Shown here: positions 17,925 through 26,013 of the stretch, in pieces
Position numbering within the stretch: position 1 is the first letter of the stretch
How the letters are laid out: each line of letters starts with the position of its first letter
Source: Flavobacterium sp. ACN6
GTDB lineage: Bacteria; Bacteroidota; Bacteroidia; Flavobacteriales; Flavobacteriaceae
Assembly: GCF_002304005.1 (NCBI RefSeq)
Contig: NZ_MRCQ01000002.1
Coordinates: 1-64,000 of the forward strand
DNA length: 64,000 nucleotides
Direction: 5' to 3'
Program-made: the position numbers and the translations under genes
The notes under the pieces: model-generated
Told to the model about the DNA's origin: nothing
The model's database searches: none
What the model saw: the letters and a program-made list of their open reading frames with translations, nothing else

Positions 17925-18806
17925 ATGGAATTTCGTCACTTAAAATATTTTTTGGCTGTCGCCGAAGAACTCAACTTTACCAAGGCATCAGAAAAACTCT
18001 TTATTTCACAGCCTCCGTTAAGTAGACAAATTGCCGAATTAGAAGAAGAACTTCAGGCAAAGCTTTTTATCAGAAACAATAAAAAAGTAGAATTGACCGA
18101 AGCCGGAAAATATTTTGAAAAAGAAGTAAAAGCGCTTTTTCAGCATTTGGAGCGTATTTCGGTGAAAACAAAAAAGATTGCTGAGAATGTTTCTGGCGAA
18201 TTCCGAATTGCATACATCAGTTCGATTTATTCGTCTGTTATTTCAGAATTGATCAAACATCTTAAAGAGCAATTTCCGTATGTAAATTTCAAGCTTTTTG
18301 AAGTTTCTACAACCAAACAAATCGATGCTTTGGAACAAGGAAAAATAGAATTGGGAATTATTCGCTCGCCAATAAAATCTCCCAAAATAAAATCGCAATT
18401 GTGGTTTAAGGACGGGTTTTCAGTAGTTTATAATAAAAGTGTAATGCAAATTAATTCTGAGAAAGAAATTCCAAATCTAAAAGATGAAACCTTTGTATTT
18501 TTCAACAAAGATTATGCGCCTCATTATCATGAAGTTTTGCTTCAACTTTGTGCTTTTTATGGCTTTACGCCGAAGATTATCCATGAAGCCAACAATATCA
18601 ATTCTATTGTACAATTGGTAAAAAACGGATTAGGAATTTCGATTGTTCCATCAAATATTGCAAGAAACAATCACGATCCAGAAATAGCTTTTATCGAATT
18701 GAAAAAGGTCAATTTATTTACAGATGTTTCGTTGATTACTTCAAAAGAAGATGATTCTGAAATTACTAAAGCTGCTGTAGATTTTCTTCTGAATTTTAAA
18801 AAATAA
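17925..18806 (+). CDS. LysR-family transcriptional regulator
   Basis: The 293-residue protein has the N-terminal winged helix (1-60: MEFRHLKYFLAVAEELNFTKA, SQPPLSRQI) and a periplasmic-binding-protein-like effector domain (about 90-290). It probably controls itself and the divergent methyltransferase gene. The effector is not recognisable. Confidence 0.93.
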   Translation: MEFRHLKYFLAVAEELNFTKASEKLFISQPPLSRQIAELEEELQAKLFIRNNKKVELTEAGKYFEKEVKALFQHLERISVKTKKIAENVSGEFRIAYISSIYSSVISELIKHLKEQFPYVNFKLFEVSTTKQIDALEQGKIELGIIRSPIKSPKIKSQLWFKDGFSVVYNKSVMQINSEKEIPNLKDETFVFFNKDYAPHYHEVLLQLCAFYGFTPKIIHEANNINSIVQLVKNGLGISIVPSNIARNNHDPEIAFIELKKVNLFTDVSLITSKEDDSEITKAAVDFLLNFKK

Positions 18807-18820
18807 TTTCGCATTTGATT

Positions 18821-18920
18821 TGTCATCCTTGAGGGACGAAGGATCACATGAGAAGCTCGACAAAGATTGGCGCTATACGTTACGGAATCGAGTGTGATCC
18901 TTCCTTCGTCAGGATGACAT
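18821..18920. repeat. Second copy of the 100-bp palindromic TGTCATCCT repeat
   Basis: Outer arms TGTCATCCTTGAGGGACGAAG and CCTTCGTCAGGATGACA flank an inner segment with AGCTCGACAAAGATTGGCG, the inverse complement of the inner segment at 4763-4862. The rest of the 325-bp gap (to 19131) is AT-rich and holds no gene. Confidence 0.85.
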
Positions 18921-19131
18921 AAAATGAGAAAAAATCATTTTTAAAATATGGAAATCCGTAAATACCAACAATAAAAAGCTTTTAAATTGCAGCAAATAAA
19001 ACAATTCGTAAAAATTAGTGTAATTCGCTGCTAACAAAAAATCGTTACAATTTATCACAACCAAATTCCTTAAAAACACCGAACTTTTAAATACCTTAGC
19101 AAATTATAATTCTCGTTAAAAATCAATAAAA

Positions 19132-20415
19132 ATGGCGGAGCAATCTTCAATTCAGTGCCCAAATTGCGGAACAACAATCGATGTAAATGATATCTTAAAA
19201 CATCAGTTAGAAGATAGTATTCGTAAAGAATTTCAACAAAAAGCCAATGCTCAAGCAAGAGAATTGGAACTTAAAAACGAGCAATTCGAAAAAGCCAAAA
19301 CCGAATTTGAAGCCAAGAAAAAACAGGAAAACGAGCTTTTTGCTGAACGTTTAGAGCGCGAAAAAAAGACTGCAGAAAAAGAAATTACCGAAAAAGTAAA
19401 AACAAAACTCGACGAAGAAAATAAAGACCGCATGCTTTTGATGGAAAAAGAGCTTTCTGAAAAATCAGAAAAACTTCGCGAATTAAATAAAATGACAGGT
19501 GAAATTGCCAAACTTCAGCGAGAAAAACTGGAAATGAAAGAAGCAATTGAAGCCGAAGCACAAAAACAATTAAATGCAACTTTGGTTTTAGAACGTGATA
19601 AAATCCGCAAACAGGAAGAAGAAAAAAACGAATTAAAAATCAAAGAATACCAAAAGCAATCTGACGATCAAAAAAAGCTGATTGAAGAAATGAAACGCAA
19701 GCAGGAACAAGGTTCTATGCAACTGCAAGGCGAAGTAATGGAATTGGCGATTGAAGAATGGCTGGCAAACAATTTCCCGCTTGACAGTATTGATGAAGTA
19801 AAAAAAGGTGCCAATGGTGCCGATTGTCTTCAGATCGTAAATACGCGCGAACTGCAAAATTGCGGTTCCATTTATTACGAAAGTAAAAGAACAAAAGCTT
19901 TCCAGCCATCGTGGATTGAAAAATTTAAAAATGATATTAGAACCAAAAGAGCCAATATTGGTGTTTTGGTTACCGAAGTGATGCCTTCTGGAATGGAAAG
20001 AATGGGCATGCGTGACGGAATATGGATTTGTACGTATGAAGAATTTAAAGGTCTTAGTGCTGTATTGCGCCAATCTTTAATTCAGGTTAGTCAGGCGGTT
20101 CAGGCGCAGGAAAACAAAGGCGATAAAATGTCGATGTTATATGATTTCCTAACAAGCAATGAATTCCGTTTGCAGATTGAAGGTATTGTAGAAGGATTTA
20201 CACAAATGCAAAATGATCTGGATTCTGAAAAAAGAGCCATGCAGCGAATCTGGAAACAGAGAGAAAAACAAATCGAAAAGGTAGTTCATAATACTTTAGG
20301 AATGTACGGTTCGATTCGCGGAATAGCAGGAAATGCAGTGCAGACCGTGAGAGCTTTAGAATTGGATTTTATTGAAGAAGACGAAAGTGAAGATCCTAAA
20401 GAATTGTTGGAATAA
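19132..20415 (+). CDS. DUF2130 protein: zinc-ribbon-like start, long coiled coil, nuclease-like C-terminal domain
   Basis: The 427-residue protein opens with one CPNCG motif (Cys9, Cys12), runs through a charged coiled coil (about 40-195) and ends in a DUF2130 domain (about 200-370). In that domain GAD (229-231) and YESK (249-252) are spaced as in PD-(D/E)XK nuclease folds, with W261 shortly after. DUF2130 function is not established to my knowledge. The architecture suggests a DNA-structure-binding or DNA-cutting protein. It is flanked by unrelated genes and ends at a terminator. Confidence 0.85.
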   Translation: MAEQSSIQCPNCGTTIDVNDILKHQLEDSIRKEFQQKANAQARELELKNEQFEKAKTEFEAKKKQENELFAERLEREKKTAEKEITEKVKTKLDEENKDRMLLMEKELSEKSEKLRELNKMTGEIAKLQREKLEMKEAIEAEAQKQLNATLVLERDKIRKQEEEKNELKIKEYQKQSDDQKKLIEEMKRKQEQGSMQLQGEVMELAIEEWLANNFPLDSIDEVKKGANGADCLQIVNTRELQNCGSIYYESKRTKAFQPSWIEKFKNDIRTKRANIGVLVTEVMPSGMERMGMRDGIWICTYEEFKGLSAVLRQSLIQVSQAVQAQENKGDKMSMLYDFLTSNEFRLQIEGIVEGFTQMQNDLDSEKRAMQRIWKQREKQIEKVVHNTLGMYGSIRGIAGNAVQTVRALELDFIEEDESEDPKELLE

Positions 20416-20480
20416 CTATTTAAAACTCCAATTCTTTAAATTCCAAATACCAGTTGTGTTAATCACAAAATTAAAAAAAA

Positions 20481-20506
20481 AGGCTTCGAATTAATCGAAG
20501 CCTTTT
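20481..20506. terminator. Bidirectional terminator between DUF2130 and META genes
   Basis: AGGCTTCGA, a 5-nt loop and TCGAAGCCT form a 9-bp stem flanked by an A-run on the left and TTTT on the right, between convergent genes. Confidence 0.85.
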
Positions 20507-20513
20507 GTGTGAA

Positions 20514-20951
20514 TTAACCTTTTTTAAAAGACATTGTCAATCCAAACTGATTAGAAAGATAAAGCTTATTATTCTCAATAGAATAACCAGAAGTCGTTCT
20601 TAATAATTGTAGAAATTCAGCTTCCTTTTTTGAATCACACTTTTTAGTTTCTGAAGTAAGATTTAAAAACTGAATTTGTCCTGCACCTTTCGAAAGTAAA
20701 TTTCCTTTAATAGCATTACATCCTGTTGAACCCGAAAATGCTGACGAGGTCATGTCGATTTTTGGAAATTTAGAAAAATCTTTTTCAGTAAGTACTTTTC
20801 CGTTTAAATTTTCTAGAATCCAGGTTTGCTGTAATTTCTTTTCGATTGATTTTTCAACTGCAGCAGTTCCAGTTTCCGTGCTTGCCTCTTTTGTAGATTT
20901 ACAGCTGTATGCTAATGATACTGCTATAAACAACATTAAAATTCTTTTCAT
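20514..20951 (-). CDS. META-domain (HslJ-like) lipoprotein
   Basis: The 145-residue protein has a lipoprotein signal (MKRILMLFIAVSLAYSC, acylated at the Cys) and one META domain: TWILENLNGK, a GSTGCNAIKGNLL core and a C-terminal LSNQFGLTMSFKK strand. The E. coli homologue HslJ is linked to heat and novobiocin resistance, but a molecular role is not known. It is a paralogue of the upstream gene at 21063-21839, 111 bp away. Confidence 0.85.
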   Translation of the reverse strand: MKRILMLFIAVSLAYSCKSTKEASTETGTAAVEKSIEKKLQQTWILENLNGKVLTEKDFSKFPKIDMTSSAFSGSTGCNAIKGNLLSKGAGQIQFLNLTSETKKCDSKKEAEFLQLLRTTSGYSIENNKLYLSNQFGLTMSFKKG

Positions 20952-21062
20952 GTAAAATAAATTATATAAGTTTTATTTTACAAAAATATTTAGTCTTTAA
21001 ACCAATATTAGGTACTAAAAGTTATTTTTAGACTACTATAAGACATTTTAAAAATTCAAAAT

Positions 21063-21839
21063 TTAGTCCACTTTTTTAAAGACAACAAGTTTGGCTGATG
21101 GATTTGATAACGTCAGTCTATTATTTTCAATAGAATAAGTAGTGGTGTTTTGAAGCGCTTTTGTAAATTCTGATTCCTTGTTACCTGAAGGACAAGCCAT
21201 AAGAGTAGAAACCACTTTGGTAAATCGCAATATATCTTTTTCATAATAAATTTGTCCGTTAATAGGATTACAGCCTCCATAACCCGAAAATCTATTTTCA
21301 GACGAATTAATTTCTATTCGCGGAAATTCCTTTTGAAAATCGGTCGCAAAGACTTTATAACCGTTCAATTCTTCTAAAACCCATATATCATGAAGTCGGT
21401 AGTCTGTGATGTATTTGCCGCAGCCGCTTAATTTTTGAAACTCTAATTCTGAATTATTTTTAATTTCGACCTTTACGCTGTAAGGCGAAATAGCTCCAGA
21501 CATTGAATCTTGGCAGTCTAACTGCTGAATAGTAATTGTTGCAGAAGCTGATTCATTACTTACTTTATACATCTTCACATTCGCATCCATAGCTTTACTT
21601 GCATCAACTGCAGGAAAAGTGATACTTTCTTTACCCGTTATTAGTGAAGTAAAAACAATTTGTTCATTCCCTATTTTAATTCCCCAAAAAGGCTCATTAC
21701 CCGTTGCTTTAAAATAAAAATTCAAATCGTCTTGTGAAGTTCCAGAAGCAGAAGAGCTAGAAGTAGATTCTTTATTTCCAGCAGATTTACAACTTATTAA
21801 CAAAAGAGATAATAACAATATGGAGAGTATTTTTTTCAT
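21063..21839 (-). CDS. Two-domain lipoprotein: COG3650-like plus META domain
   Basis: The 258-residue lipoprotein (lipobox LLLISC) has an N-terminal domain with FYFKATGNEPFWGIKIGNEQI (about 41-61) and DCQDSMSG, resembling the COG3650/membrane-anchored small domain found with META proteins. A C-terminal META domain follows (WVLEELNGYK, GYGGCNPINGQIYY). Function is unknown; a cell-envelope or stress role is the family-level expectation. No promoter was clear in the 271-bp gap to nirB. Confidence 0.83.
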   Translation of the reverse strand: MKKILSILLLSLLLISCKSAGNKESTSSSSASGTSQDDLNFYFKATGNEPFWGIKIGNEQIVFTSLITGKESITFPAVDASKAMDANVKMYKVSNESASATITIQQLDCQDSMSGAISPYSVKVEIKNNSELEFQKLSGCGKYITDYRLHDIWVLEELNGYKVFATDFQKEFPRIEINSSENRFSGYGGCNPINGQIYYEKDILRFTKVVSTLMACPSGNKESEFTKALQNTTTYSIENNRLTLSNPSAKLVVFKKVD

Positions 21840-22050
21840 AGTATTTCTATTTTAGTAATCCGAACCTTAATCAAAACATATATAAAATTCTTATGAATTT
21901 ACGACAATTTTTTGAAATCCTTATTTAGAATCTTTTCAAATTTAGAAAATTTTAAATTTCTAAAATTATCGCAAAACCCGCGTTACGTATAAGATTACGA
22001 CAAAATACTTAGTATTTCTAAATATAAAATTCTAATAAAGATCAAATTTT

Positions 22051-22084
22051 TACGTATTTTAATAAGTATAAATACTTATATTTG
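22051..22084 (+). promoter_or_regulatory. nirB promoter with NarL-like boxes
   Basis: TATATTTG (22077-22084) is a -7 element without a TTG at -33. ATAAGTAT-AA-ATACTTAT (22062-22079) is an inverted repeat whose right arm TACTTAT overlaps the -7, and a TACGTA word lies at 22051. The 15 bases AAATACTTATATTTG recur exactly at the moeA promoter. TACTTAT fits the NarL heptamer TACYYMT. Confidence 0.65.
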
Positions 22085-22110
22085 CGTAGTAATACTTAAT
22101 TAAAGAAATC

Positions 22111-24624
22111 ATGATTAGAGTAATAGTAGTTGGAAACGGCATGGTTGGTTATAAATTTTGCGAAAAATTCATTGCAAAATCAGGACAGGAAAAGTATCAG
22201 ATTACTGTTTTTGGTGAAGAACCAAGAAGAGCTTACGATCGCGTTCATTTGAGTGAATACTTTGGAGGAAAAACATCAGACGATTTATCATTATCAACAA
22301 GTGAATGGTATGCTGAAAACAACATTATTCTCAATACATCAGAATTAATTACAGATATTAATCGCCAAGAAAAAACAATACATACGCATTTAGAAAAAAC
22401 ACATACGTACGATTACTTAGTTTTAGCAACAGGTTCTTCTGCGTTTGTACCACCAATTGACGGAGTCGAAAAAGAAGGTGTTTTTGTATACAGAACCATC
22501 GAAGATCTGGATGCAATTATGGATTACGCTAAAAAAATAAAAATAAAAGGTGCAACTGAAGCTGCAGTTCTGGGAGGCGGGCTTTTAGGTCTTGAAGCAG
22601 CAAAAGCCGTTAGAGATTTAGGTTTGAATCCGCATGTAGTAGAATTTGCGCCGCGTTTGATGCCGAGACAATTGGATCAGGGCGCAAGTGATATGCTGCA
22701 ATCTAAAATTGAAGAATTAAATATAGGCATTCATCTTAATAAAGCTACTCAATATATTGACGGAAAGGAAAGTATAACGGGAATGATGTTTGCAAACGAC
22801 GAATTGTTAAAGGTAGACATGTTGGTTATATCTGCCGGAATTAAACCACGCGATGAACTGGCTCGAGTTTCGGGGCTTGAAGTAGGTTTAAGAGGCGGAA
22901 TTGTCGTAAACAATCAAATGCAGACATCAGATCCTTCTATTTTTGCGATTGGCGAAGCGGCACTTTACAACCAAAACATTTACGGACTTGTTGCTCCAGG
23001 TTACGAAATGGCAGATGTTGCCGCTGAGCAAATTTTACAGGGTTCTAAAACCATGAGAGAAACCATTGATATGTCGACTCAATTAAAATTAATTGGTGTT
23101 GAAGTGGCAAGTTTTGGAGATCCCTTTATTGAAAATGAAAATGTAACGGCCATTATTTATGAGAATAAACTAAGCGGTATTTACAAAAGAATCAATGTTA
23201 CTAAAGATTCTAAAACGCTTTTAGGCGGTATTTTAGTTGGAGATTCAAGCGATTACAATTCGCTTTTCCAGATTTACAGTAACGCAATGGCATTGCCAAA
23301 AAATCCAGAAGATTTGATTTTAGGTTCTCGCGACGGCTCTGAAGGTTCCAGTTTAGGAAGCGTTATGGATCTTCCAGATACTGCCGTAATTTGCTCTTGC
23401 GAAAATGTAACCAAAGGCGCTATCTGCTGCTCTCTTTTAGATGAAACTTGTTCGAGCTTTTCAGATGTTGTCAAACATACAAAAGCAACTTCTGGCTGCG
23501 GAGGCTGTAAACCAATGGTTTCAGATTTAGTAAAAGCTACTCAGAAATCTTTAGGAAAAGAAGTTAAAGAAGTTATCTGCGAGCATTTTAGCTACAATCG
23601 TCAGGAATTATTCGATTTGGTAAAAATCAATAAATATGAGAATTTTTATGATGTAATTGATCATCACGGAAAAGGCGACGGCTGTGAAATTTGTAAACCT
23701 GTTGTAGCTTCTATTTTCTCTAGTATTTACAACGATACGGCAAACAAACATGTTACAACGCAAGATACAAACGACAGATTTTTGGCTAATATTCAACGAA
23801 ACGGAACCTATTCTGTAGTGCCAAGAGTTGCCGGAGGAGAAATTACAGCAGAGAAATTAATCGTAATTGGAGAAGTTGCCAAACAATTTGATTTATATAC
23901 TAAAATAACTGGAGCACAACGTGTTGATTTATTCGGCGCACATTTAAGTGATTTACCTAAAATCTGGAAAATCTTAATTGATAATGGTTTTGAAAGTGGT
24001 CATGCCTATGGAAAATCTCTTCGTGCCGTAAAAAGCTGCGTTGGGAATGCTTGGTGCCGTTACGGAATGGACGACAGCGCTGGATTTGCCATCGAATTAG
24101 AAAACAGATATAAAGGAATTCGTTCGCCGCATAAATTAAAAGGTGGTGTTTCGGCCTGCATTCGCGAATGTGCCGAAGCTCGCGGAAAAGATTTCGGATT
24201 AATCGCTGTTGAAGGCGGTTGGAATTTATACATCGCAGGAAATGGCGGTGCTAACCCAAAACACGCTGTTTTATTAGCCGAAAAAATTGATAAAGAAACC
24301 GTAATCAAATACATGGACCGTTTCTTAATGTATTACATCCGCACAGCCGGCCCGCTGATTCGAACTTCAACCTGGCTGGAAAAACTAGACGGAGGTTTAG
24401 AATATTTAAAAGAAGTTATCATCGAAGACAGCTTAGGAATCTGCGAAACATTAGAAACCGAAATGCAGACTTTGGTAAATACTTTTGAATGCGAATGGAA
24501 ACAAGTTTTAGAAAAACCAAGATTATTAAAACGTTTTAATCATTTCATTAACTCAGAAGAGAAAGACGACAATGCTGTTTTTGTTCCGTTAAGAGATCAA
24601 AAAATGCCAAAAGCTTGGTCGTAA
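22111..24624 (+). CDS. nirB: Assimilatory nitrite reductase, large subunit
   Basis: The 837-residue enzyme reduces nitrite to ammonium with NAD(P)H in the cytoplasm. In order it has an FAD/NAD(P)-binding pyridine-nucleotide reductase part (1-400, GNGMVG at 8-13, AVLGGGLLGLE at 152-162), a BFD-like [2Fe-2S] domain (Cys428, Cys430, Cys463, Cys466), and a sulfite-reductase-type catalytic domain with the siroheme/[4Fe-4S] ligands Cys643, Cys649, Cys683 and Cys687. Length is normal. nirD follows after 277 bp. Siroheme supply fits the cobA gene in the molybdenum-cofactor operon. A NarL-like box overlaps its promoter. Confidence 0.96.
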   Translation: MIRVIVVGNGMVGYKFCEKFIAKSGQEKYQITVFGEEPRRAYDRVHLSEYFGGKTSDDLSLSTSEWYAENNIILNTSELITDINRQEKTIHTHLEKTHTYDYLVLATGSSAFVPPIDGVEKEGVFVYRTIEDLDAIMDYAKKIKIKGATEAAVLGGGLLGLEAAKAVRDLGLNPHVVEFAPRLMPRQLDQGASDMLQSKIEELNIGIHLNKATQYIDGKESITGMMFANDELLKVDMLVISAGIKPRDELARVSGLEVGLRGGIVVNNQMQTSDPSIFAIGEAALYNQNIYGLVAPGYEMADVAAEQILQGSKTMRETIDMSTQLKLIGVEVASFGDPFIENENVTAIIYENKLSGIYKRINVTKDSKTLLGGILVGDSSDYNSLFQIYSNAMALPKNPEDLILGSRDGSEGSSLGSVMDLPDTAVICSCENVTKGAICCSLLDETCSSFSDVVKHTKATSGCGGCKPMVSDLVKATQKSLGKEVKEVICEHFSYNRQELFDLVKINKYENFYDVIDHHGKGDGCEICKPVVASIFSSIYNDTANKHVTTQDTNDRFLANIQRNGTYSVVPRVAGGEITAEKLIVIGEVAKQFDLYTKITGAQRVDLFGAHLSDLPKIWKILIDNGFESGHAYGKSLRAVKSCVGNAWCRYGMDDSAGFAIELENRYKGIRSPHKLKGGVSACIRECAEARGKDFGLIAVEGGWNLYIAGNGGANPKHAVLLAEKIDKETVIKYMDRFLMYYIRTAGPLIRTSTWLEKLDGGLEYLKEVIIEDSLGICETLETEMQTLVNTFECEWKQVLEKPRLLKRFNHFINSEEKDDNAVFVPLRDQKMPKAWS

Positions 24625-24815
24625 CCAAAAATTTTAAACACATAGAGACATAGAATTATAGAACTCAAAAAAAGGCGTTTCACTTGCATAAACAAACATA
24701 GCATAGCTGCAACAAAAATTCCAGTTCCAAAGATTTTTAATTTTTAATTCTCAATTTTTAATTAAAAAAACAGCTCCAAAAAAAGAAAAAAAAATATCAC
24801 AAACGTTTGCTGTCC

Positions 24816-24877
24816 TTCTTACCCTCTTTTTTACTGCGCCATCATAACTCTCATGATTGTAAAAAGAGGGCTAAGAA
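24816..24877. repeat. Long hairpin between nirB and nirD
   Basis: TTCTTACCCTCTTTTTTAC pairs almost completely with GTAAAAAGAGGGCTAAGAA, and an inner ATCAT / ATGAT stem closes the loop. It sits just upstream of nirD and could slow or process the transcript. Upstream of it the gap has degenerate ACATAG repeats (24640-24710). Confidence 0.65.
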
Positions 24878-24901
24878 ACAGGAAATCAAAACTTAATCAA
24901 A

Positions 24902-25279
24902 ATGGAAGAAATCTTAAATCAATACGAAACAGTTCATGCAAGTGATGCAACAATCTGGTTTAAAGCTGGCAAAATCGAAGATTTTCCTACCAATCGCGGC
25001 GGCTGTATCAAATACAAAAACAAACAGATTGCGATTTTCAACTTTACCCGTCGCAACGAATGGTATGCATGTCAAAATGCTTGTCCGCACAAAATGGAAA
25101 TGGTGCTTTCAAGAGGAATGACAGGATCAACAGATGATATTCCGAAAATCGCCTGCCCGATGCACAAGAAAACTTTTTCATTAGTTGATGGTTCTAACCT
25201 AAATGGAGACGATTTTAAAATTGCAACCTATCCGATAAAAGTAGTTGAAAACGAAGTGTTTGTTGGATTTGTGGATTAG
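24902..25279 (+). CDS. nirD: Nitrite reductase small subunit, Rieske-type
   Basis: The 125-residue Rieske-fold protein partners NirB. The [2Fe-2S] ligand pairs are visible as CPH (in NACPHKMEMVLSRG) and CPMH (in IACPMHKKTFSL). Many NirD proteins have lost these residues, so here a bound cluster is likely. It follows nirB in the same direction, with a long hairpin in the gap. Confidence 0.9.
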   Translation: MEEILNQYETVHASDATIWFKAGKIEDFPTNRGGCIKYKNKQIAIFNFTRRNEWYACQNACPHKMEMVLSRGMTGSTDDIPKIACPMHKKTFSLVDGSNLNGDDFKIATYPIKVVENEVFVGFVD

Positions 25280-25423
25280 AATTTTAAGATGAAAGAAGCA
25301 AGAAACAAAATGATAAAGTTTTTCAAATCTTTCTTCTTGCTTCTTTCATCTCCCCTGCGACTTTCGACTTTCGACTTTTCTACTAATTTCCGTATCTTTG
25401 AAATTCTATTATCAAACCAACAA

Positions 25424-26008
25424 ATGACTACACCTTTTCAAAAAGCAAGCGAATGGATTGATGCTGAAAACGCTCAGGATCCAAATATCGAACTCGATCA
25501 AAACACAGAATATCCAAAAGAATTACTCTATTCGAACAGGATGTACGATAGATTAATGCAATTTGAACCGAATGCTTCAGAAGAAATTCAGATCGCCTCA
25601 AAAGCACAGCATATCTGTCGATGGAAAGTAGCGCGCGAATCGTACCCAATGGATCGTGTTGGTTATCTAAAATGGAGAGAAGAACTGAAAAAATTCCATG
25701 CTAAAACTACCTCAGAAATTTTAGAAAAAGCAGGTTACGATCAAACTTTTATTGACCGTGTTTCATTTTTGATTGAGAAAAAATTACTTAAAAAAGATCA
25801 TGAAACGCAATTACTGGAAGACATTATTTGTTTAGTATTTTTAGAATATTATTTAGAACCTTTCGTTCAAAAACATGATGAAGAAAAACTAAAAAACATC
25901 ATCAAAAAAACTTGGGATAAAATGTCTGAAAAAGGACATCAGGAAGCCCTTAAAATCAATTATTCTGAAGAAAATTTGAACCTTATAAAAGCTTCTTTAG
26001 GATTGTAA
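25424..26008 (+). CDS. DUF4202 domain protein
   Basis: The 194-residue protein matches the DUF4202 family (FQKASEWIDAENAQDPN, YDRLMQFEPNASEEIQIASKAQHICRW in part, LEDIICLVFLEYYL). The conserved His/Asp/Cys positions suggest a metal-dependent or all-helical enzyme, but no activity is established to my knowledge. An in-frame ATG at 25289 would add 45 residues of unlikely composition across the promoter-like TATCTTTG (25393-25400), so the start is placed at 25424. The sensor kinase gene begins 5 bp downstream, tying it to nitrate metabolism. Confidence 0.8.
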   Translation: MTTPFQKASEWIDAENAQDPNIELDQNTEYPKELLYSNRMYDRLMQFEPNASEEIQIASKAQHICRWKVARESYPMDRVGYLKWREELKKFHAKTTSEILEKAGYDQTFIDRVSFLIEKKLLKKDHETQLLEDIICLVFLEYYLEPFVQKHDEEKLKNIIKKTWDKMSEKGHQEALKINYSEENLNLIKASLGL

Positions 26009-26013
26009 CAATT

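Noticed and set aside
19633..20073. 146-codon minus-strand ORF inside DUF2130
   Set aside because: Composition (Phe/His/Leu-rich) and full overlap with a well-supported gene mark it as a shadow.
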